Part shown: one piece after another, positions 5,767-9,009 of the stretch
Position numbering within the stretch: the first letter of the stretch is position 1
Layout of the letters: every line of letters starts with the position of its first letter
Assembly (NCBI GenBank): GCA_003246805.1
Contig: QKDG01000185.1
Span: 1 to 9,009 of the forward strand
Reading direction: 5' to 3'
DNA from: Clostridia bacterium
GTDB lineage: Bacteria; Bacillota; Clostridia; Oscillospirales; Ruminococcaceae
DNA: 9,009 nt
The notes under the pieces: model-generated
Databases searched by the model: none
Told to the model about the DNA's origin: nothing
The model's input: the letters and a program-made list of their open reading frames with translations, nothing else
Made by a program: the position numbers and the translations under genes

Positions 5767-5827
5767 GCGGAAATTATAGGCTTATAGATAAAGGGTTAGG
5801 CTACGAAGTTATTGCCTATTTATCCGC
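5767..5827. repeat. Imperfect long-range inverted repeat at the 3' end of the phosphatase gene
   Basis: The arm GCGGAAATTATAGGC (5767-5781) and the arm GCCTATTTATCCGC (5814-5827) are nearly complementary, with a one-base length difference, and are separated by 32 bases. The right arm contains the stop codon of the minus-strand phosphatase gene. It could fold as a stabilising 3' end of that transcript or be a leftover of an insertion end. No direct repeat or transposase was seen. Confidence 0.35.
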
Positions 5828-6409
5828 CCTTGCTTTTCCTAAGAATTCTTTGTGAATATACAAATGCTCAAATAATTTTATACAATTTTTATATTCAAAA
5901 TTAAGCTCTACTATGTACGGCATCCAATCAATAATACGCAAAAAAGAATCGCAACTAAATGTCTCGTCAAAATAATTCAATATACTACTTAATGCAGTTC
6001 CATGAGTTCCAATAACAACGGTTTTGCCAATATTGTGTTCAAGAATATCATTAAGGGCAGCAATATTTCTATTTTGTACTGAAAGTAAAGATTCACCATC
6101 TTTTTCACAGTAGTTTTTATCAGCCCATCTTTTTTGAAACATTCCTTGAATATTACCATTAGGTCCTTTAATTCGCTCTTTTAATCTTTCGTAAACAATA
6201 ATTTCTTTATCGAAATATCTTGCCGTTGATTCAATTGTTTGAATACTTCTCTTGTATGGACTACTATAAAAGCAATCAACATTTAACTCCTTAAAGAAAT
6301 TTAAAACTTTTAAAGTATCTTTAAGACCTTCGTCTGTTAACGGTCTTGTTCTATCATCGTTCCAAGAGTGCTCTGGTTGTGCGTGACGCACGAAAAAAAT
6401 CTTAGTCAT
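5816..6409 (-). CDS. Histidine phosphatase superfamily protein (phosphoglycerate-mutase-like)
   Basis: A cytoplasmic protein of 197 residues. The catalytic signature FFVRHAQPEHS is at residues 5-15, with H9 as the phospho-accepting histidine next to R8. Further active-site residues visible are R54 in YSSPYKRSIQT, a likely acid E78 in RLKERI, and H136 in VVIGTHGTALS. Length and motif spacing fit the GpmB/CobC/PhoE-like branch of small phosphatases rather than the 2,3-bisphosphoglycerate-dependent mutase. The substrate cannot be predicted. The start is supported by GAGG at 6420-6417, 7 bases before the ATG, and by a near-consensus promoter upstream. It is convergent with hydA and separated from it by a shared terminator, so it is not part of the hydrogenase unit. 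Its base composition looks more A/T-rich than the hydrogenase genes, which may indicate separate acquisition. Confidence 0.9.
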   Translation of the reverse strand: MTKIFFVRHAQPEHSWNDDRTRPLTDEGLKDTLKVLNFFKELNVDCFYSSPYKRSIQTIESTARYFDKEIIVYERLKERIKGPNGNIQGMFQKRWADKNYCEKDGESLLSVQNRNIAALNDILEHNIGKTVVIGTHGTALSSILNYFDETFSCDSFLRIIDWMPYIVELNFEYKNCIKLFEHLYIHKEFLGKARADK

Positions 6410-6440
6410 TTATTTACCTCGCATAAATTAATCTATAGTA

Positions 6441-6469
6441 ATTATATTATTCCTTATTATACTAGTCAA
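6441..6469 (-). promoter_or_regulatory. Near-consensus sigma-A promoter of the histidine-phosphatase gene
   Basis: On the minus strand TTGACT (6469-6464) is followed after exactly 17 bases by TATAAT (6446-6441). Transcription would start near 6434, about 25 bases before the ATG at 6409. The leader holds the GAGG ribosome binding site and shows no operator-like symmetry, suggesting simple, fairly strong expression. Confidence 0.75.
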
Positions 6470-6481
6470 CAAAATTTTACC

Positions 6482-6510
6482 AAAAGAGCCAATAGGCTCT
6501 TTTTCTTTTG
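6482..6510 (+). terminator. Orphan rho-independent terminator (plus orientation)
   Basis: A perfect 9-bp stem, AAAAGAGCC (6482-6490) with GGCTCTTTT (6495-6503), has the loop AATA and is followed by TTCTTTTG, a good U-rich tail on the plus strand. No plus-strand gene lies upstream; the neighbouring phosphatase reads the other way. On the minus strand the tail is only TTTTGG, so termination there would be weaker. It may block antisense transcription or be left from a lost gene. Confidence 0.7.
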
Positions 6511-6598
6511 AAAATAAAAGTACATATTGTGAACAGAGTTTGTGTTTTTAACGCAAAAGACAACTTGCTTTATTTTGTACAAATCAGGAGGATTATTT

Positions 6599-6661
6599 AT
6601 GACAAAAATTATCATTGGGAAGCCGGAGCTGGTTATAATCTCAAATAGTGGTGTAAATTAG
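6599..6661 (+). CDS. Very short ORF (20 residues) with perfect ribosome binding site; small peptide or truncated gene start
   Basis: AGGAGG at 6586-6591 lies 7 bases before ATG 6599. The frame begins MTKIIIGKPELVI and stops at TAG 6659-6661 after 20 codons. I recognise no family. The excellent initiation site contrasts with the early stop, so it may be the surviving 5' end of a gene whose body was deleted, or a genuine small peptide. No clear promoter was found in the 95 bases upstream, which begin just after an orphan terminator. The residues after the stop do not continue recognisably in another frame. Confidence 0.3.
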   Translation: MTKIIIGKPELVIISNSGVN

Positions 6662-6668
6662 CTGGATG

Positions 6669-6696
6669 AAAAAAGCCCTGTATTACTGGACTTTTT
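6669..6696 (-). terminator. Probable minus-strand terminator behind the gene remnant
   Basis: On the minus strand AAAAAGTCC (6696-6688) pairs with GGGCTTTTT (6678-6670) through a 9-base loop, all pairs being Watson-Crick apart from one G-U, and the T-run continues to 6669. On the plus strand the same hairpin has a C-A mismatch, so the minus orientation is favoured. It lies 24 bases after the stop of the remnant frame at 6721. Confidence 0.5.
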
Positions 6697-6720
6697 GCTT
6701 GCCTTAGAATTTCATCATTT

Positions 6721-6861
6721 CTAAGCTACGGATTTGGCAAAGGCTTTCACCTTTGATACAATTGCACTTATAAAATAAGCTCTTGGATATTTTAGTCCTG
6801 TGAGTACAGATTTAAATATCAAGTTGCATAAAAATAACGTAGCAGCTAATTTACTACTACG
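6721..6861 (-). pseudogene. Possible 3' remnant of an unidentified gene
   Basis: A minus-strand frame is open for 46 codons between TAG 6864-6862 and TAG 6723-6721. Its C-terminal part reads FKSVLTGLKYPRAYF and then ISAIVSKVKAFAKSVA, protein-like rather than low-complexity, with Lys/Arg alternating with hydrophobics. There is no ATG and no ribosome binding site in the frame; the only in-frame candidate is a TTG at 6822. A terminator-like hairpin follows the stop. These signs suit the end of a truncated gene, but the segment is short, overlaps the terminator of the upstream surface-protein gene, and I recognise no family. Chance remains possible. Confidence 0.25.
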
Positions 6862-6864
6862 CTA
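6829..6864 (-). terminator. Rho-independent terminator of the surface-protein gene
   Basis: Read on the minus strand, TAGCGTAGTAG (6864-6854) pairs along all 11 positions with CTGCTACGTTA (6845-6835), nine Watson-Crick pairs and two G-U wobbles, around an 8-base loop. TTTTTATG follows. On the plus strand the wobbles become A-C mismatches, so the direction is minus. It sits 56 bases after the stop codon of the surface-protein gene. Confidence 0.72.
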
Positions 6865-6920
6865 TTAAGTCTAACATTTTGGGGTCACTTCAAAAAATCA
6901 TAACAAGTGTTCAATTTAAT

Positions 6921-9009
6921 TTAACTTTGTTTAATAGTCTTACACTTACGCTTTTTGTTTACAAGTCCAATAGTTATAATTAACATAGTTACATTAAACA
7001 AAATAGTTCTAACTTGATTGCTATCACCTGTTTTAGGGTTTGTTACTTCCTCAATCTTTGAACTTTCATCAGTTTTATAATTATTAGTACTGATAAGAGC
7101 ATTATCTTTATCAACAACCACTGCATAAGGTGAGAAGTGAGTTGCTGTAAACTCTACGCACCACACTCCATCAATTTCTACTAACTGAGTTTCAAGAATA
7201 GCAAGCTTTCCGTCGATAACACAAACAACTTTAATTTTATCTTTGTTTGGCAATAAATTTTCAGGAATAGGTAATGTTATTATAACTGATGTTCCTTCGT
7301 TTGGTTGTACTTTCGTATTTGTTCCCTTAACGTAAAGACTTATATCAAGTGGAAAAACTGTTATATTTTCAGATTCTTCATTTAATATGTCCGTTAATGA
7401 ATTTTCAATCAAGTCTTTTACTGTTGGATCGTCCTTAAGTCGCACTTCAACCGACTCATTAAAAGCCTCTCCATTTGGTTTAACTGTAATCTTTTCAGGA
7501 TTTTTTATTCCATTTGGGGTTTCAATTACTTCTAAAGTTTTTGCTTCAGGAGCAGGTTCTGGTTCTGGAGTAGATGTTGGTGTAGATACAGGTGGTAATG
7601 CCTTAACCATAACAATTATTTCTTTTGTCTGAGCAGTTCCATCTCCATTGGTTATAGTTGCTGTCAATGTAACAGTCTGATCCCCTTCTGCAAAAGCAGG
7701 TCGAGTTACATCACCCGTATTAGTTATAAATTCGGGTTTGTCTGAGCTCCAAGTAATTTCTGAACCTCTCTGCCCTAAAGTCGGTAATCCAACATCTTCA
7801 TATATTTTTGTACTATCATTATCTTCATGATAGATTACATCAAGATCATTTTTGTCTAGACTTATCAATGTATTATAGGATAGACAATCTATGGCAAATG
7901 GCTGCGTTGTCAGATTATTTTTGGCTCCTGAAATCTTTGAAGCCGCAATTGATATAGACGCTTGTCTAGACGCTTTGTTCAGTACCGCTGCATGGCCAGT
8001 AAATTCAATTGTCAGTGTCGTATTATTTACTTTTGTCACCTGATAATCTAATCCTTCTGGTAAATTATTAATTCTTACGTCAGCTTTGGTTACATCTAAA
8101 AATGTTCCATCTGTCAGTATAATTGTCTGTTGATCCGTTATACTTCCGTCCAGTGCCGATGATTCAGCAATCAAATCTTTTTGTGCCGTAATATACGGTG
8201 GTGGGCTGATAAATTTAATTGCAAAGCTATTTGAAATAATAGGAAGTACATTATCTGTAAAAATTGAATTATCTGGTGTTACCTTTTCCGCAAAGACTTG
8301 AACACATGCATCTTCCAAGCTGTCTTCCGAATCATGAGATAGAGCATTCCCTGAAAATTCAAAATGAATTTTGGTATCGCTTTCTCTTGTAAAGTTTGAC
8401 AATTCAATTCCTTTAGGAAGTCCCGTAACCGTTACATCTGCGTCAGAAATATCCTGAGCAAATGTTCCATGAATAAGCGTAGCTGTTACTGTGCCCTCTA
8501 AACTGCCGTCATTAGCCTTAGATTCACGAATAACACTCACATCAACCTGCATAATAGGTTCCGGCTCATTAAAGTTTATCTTAAATGTATTAGAGGTTAT
8601 TGGACTATCGGTTCCAGTCACGTGATCCTGATACACAGTCACTGTTGCATCCGTTACATCATTCTGATTATCGTGTAAAAGTGCAGCTCCAGTAAACTTC
8701 ATAACCAACTTATCCGATGCAACGCTATCTAAAACAAAATCCAAATCATTTGGAAGTCCATTAAGTTGAATATCGTCAAGTGATATATCATTACTAAAAC
8801 TTCCATTTTCAATATGAACAGTCAAGCTTCCTTCAATAGTACCGGTATTATAATTCGGTCCTGGCTCCATAACCTCTGCCTCGCCTAAATAGATACGAGC
8901 CGGGTCATAATAATTTATACCAAAAGTTTTTGTTGTTAAATCAGATAAAGTACCGTTCACTTTATTTTTACTTATTGTAAAAGATACATTTTCAACTGAA
9001 CAATCTAAT
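6921..9009 (-). CDS. Sortase-anchored repeat-rich cell-surface protein, C-terminal 695 residues (start beyond right edge)
   Basis: The frame is open to the window edge; an internal GTG at 8960 is not a real start, because family-like repeat sequence continues upstream of it. Numbering from the edge, residues 1-40 are the tail of one repeat, followed by three repeats of about 112-119 residues. These share a GLPxGL-type turn (near 84, 196 and 315), a later IEFTG-type strand and an SNxFxIxF ending; they look like beta-sandwich, Ig-like modules. Residues about 375-470 form an atrophied bacterial Ig domain (EITWSSDKPEFITNTGDVTR then VTLTATIT). A Pro/Thr/Glu linker (about 471-490) leads to a domain ending in THFSPYAVVV, common near the C-terminus of clostridial surface proteins. 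The end has NPKTGD (about 657-662), a hydrophobic segment and a KKRK tail, a sorting signal for cell-wall attachment. Adhesion or binding is inferred, ligand unknown. Confidence 0.88.
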   Translation of the reverse strand, partial: LDCSVENVSFTISKNKVNGTLSDLTTKTFGINYYDPARIYLGEAEVMEPGPNYNTGTIEGSLTVHIENGSFSNDISLDDIQLNGLPNDLDFVLDSVASDKLVMKFTGAALLHDNQNDVTDATVTVYQDHVTGTDSPITSNTFKINFNEPEPIMQVDVSVIRESKANDGSLEGTVTATLIHGTFAQDISDADVTVTGLPKGIELSNFTRESDTKIHFEFSGNALSHDSEDSLEDACVQVFAEKVTPDNSIFTDNVLPIISNSFAIKFISPPPYITAQKDLIAESSALDGSITDQQTIILTDGTFLDVTKADVRINNLPEGLDYQVTKVNNTTLTIEFTGHAAVLNKASRQASISIAASKISGAKNNLTTQPFAIDCLSYNTLISLDKNDLDVIYHEDNDSTKIYEDVGLPTLGQRGSEITWSSDKPEFITNTGDVTRPAFAEGDQTVTLTATITNGDGTAQTKEIIVMVKALPPVSTPTSTPEPEPAPEAKTLEVIETPNGIKNPEKITVKPNGEAFNESVEVRLKDDPTVKDLIENSLTDILNEESENITVFPLDISLYVKGTNTKVQPNEGTSVIITLPIPENLLPNKDKIKVVCVIDGKLAILETQLVEIDGVWCVEFTATHFSPYAVVVDKDNALISTNNYKTDESSKIEEVTNPKTGDSNQVRTILFNVTMLIITIGLVNKKRKCKTIKQS

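Larger units (their letters stand above)
6504..6920. other. Gene-poor stretch with small ORF, gene remnant and terminators
   Basis: No full-length gene is visible in these 417 bases on either strand. It holds a 20-codon ORF with a perfect ribosome binding site (6599-6661, plus), a 46-codon minus-strand open segment that looks like the end of a lost gene (6721-6861), and two minus-strand hairpin terminators (6669-6696 and 6829-6864). The combination suggests a scar of past rearrangement or deletion. I could not identify an insertion sequence or attachment site. Confidence 0.5.

Noticed and set aside
7387..7632. Plus-strand 81-codon frame inside the surface-protein gene, and similar frames antisense to or out of phase with the hydrogenase genes
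   Set aside because: They lie entirely within well-supported genes, lack ribosome binding sites and show no recognisable protein features; they are by-products of the codon use of the true genes.
8958..8960. GTG as the start of the surface-protein gene
   Set aside because: The frame continues without a stop to the window edge with repeat-like sequence, and no ribosome binding site precedes the GTG. The gene is treated as cut by the edge.
1..9009. tRNA, rRNA, CRISPR array, riboswitch or complete insertion sequence
   Set aside because: No cloverleaf-like sequence, no evenly spaced direct repeats, no recognisable riboswitch core and no transposase-like frame were seen on either strand.

Overview
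The window looks like a low-to-moderate GC Firmicute chromosome, probably an anaerobic, fermentative clostridium. The evidence is strong AGGAGG-type ribosome binding sites, AT-rich intergenic DNA, a clostridial NADH-linked [FeFe] hydrogenase operon and a sortase-anchored surface protein. Genus or species cannot be assigned from reading alone.

Layout. Positions 1-414 (minus strand) hold the start of an RsbW-like ATP-binding protein, cut by the left edge, and a complete small DRTGG-type domain protein just upstream of it. An AT-rich divergent control region (415-729) carries a good candidate Rex operator overlapping an extended -10 promoter. The plus-strand operon follows (730-5706): NuoE-like subunit, GHKL-type ATP-binding protein, HndB-like thioredoxin-fold ferredoxin, NuoF-like flavoprotein and the [FeFe] hydrogenase catalytic subunit. 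Genes are 3 to 22 bases apart. The operon ends at a perfect hairpin terminator (5719-5750) that also works for the convergent gene beyond it. A histidine-phosphatase gene (5816-6409, minus) has its own near-consensus promoter. A gene-poor stretch (6410-6920) contains three hairpin terminators, a 20-codon ORF with a perfect ribosome binding site and an apparent 3' gene remnant. Positions 6921-9009 (minus) encode the C-terminal 695 residues of a large repeat-rich cell-wall protein ending in an NPKTG sorting signal; its start lies beyond the right edge.

How the genes work together. NuoE, the HndB-like protein, NuoF and HydA should form a soluble complex that carries electrons between NAD(H), possibly together with ferredoxin, and protons, disposing of fermentative reductant as H2. 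Rex, which senses the NADH/NAD+ ratio, is a logical regulator. The GHKL protein in the operon and the divergent DRTGG and RsbW-like proteins are repeated companions of such hydrogenases and may form a poorly understood regulatory module.

The most striking anomaly is in nuoF. The reading frame breaks at about 3428-3431, exactly where about eight conserved residues are missing. This fits a 23-base deletion that splits a roughly 595-residue protein into a 424-residue FMN/NADH half and a 165-residue iron-sulfur half. It is either a recent real mutation or a sequence/assembly error; neighbouring genes are intact.
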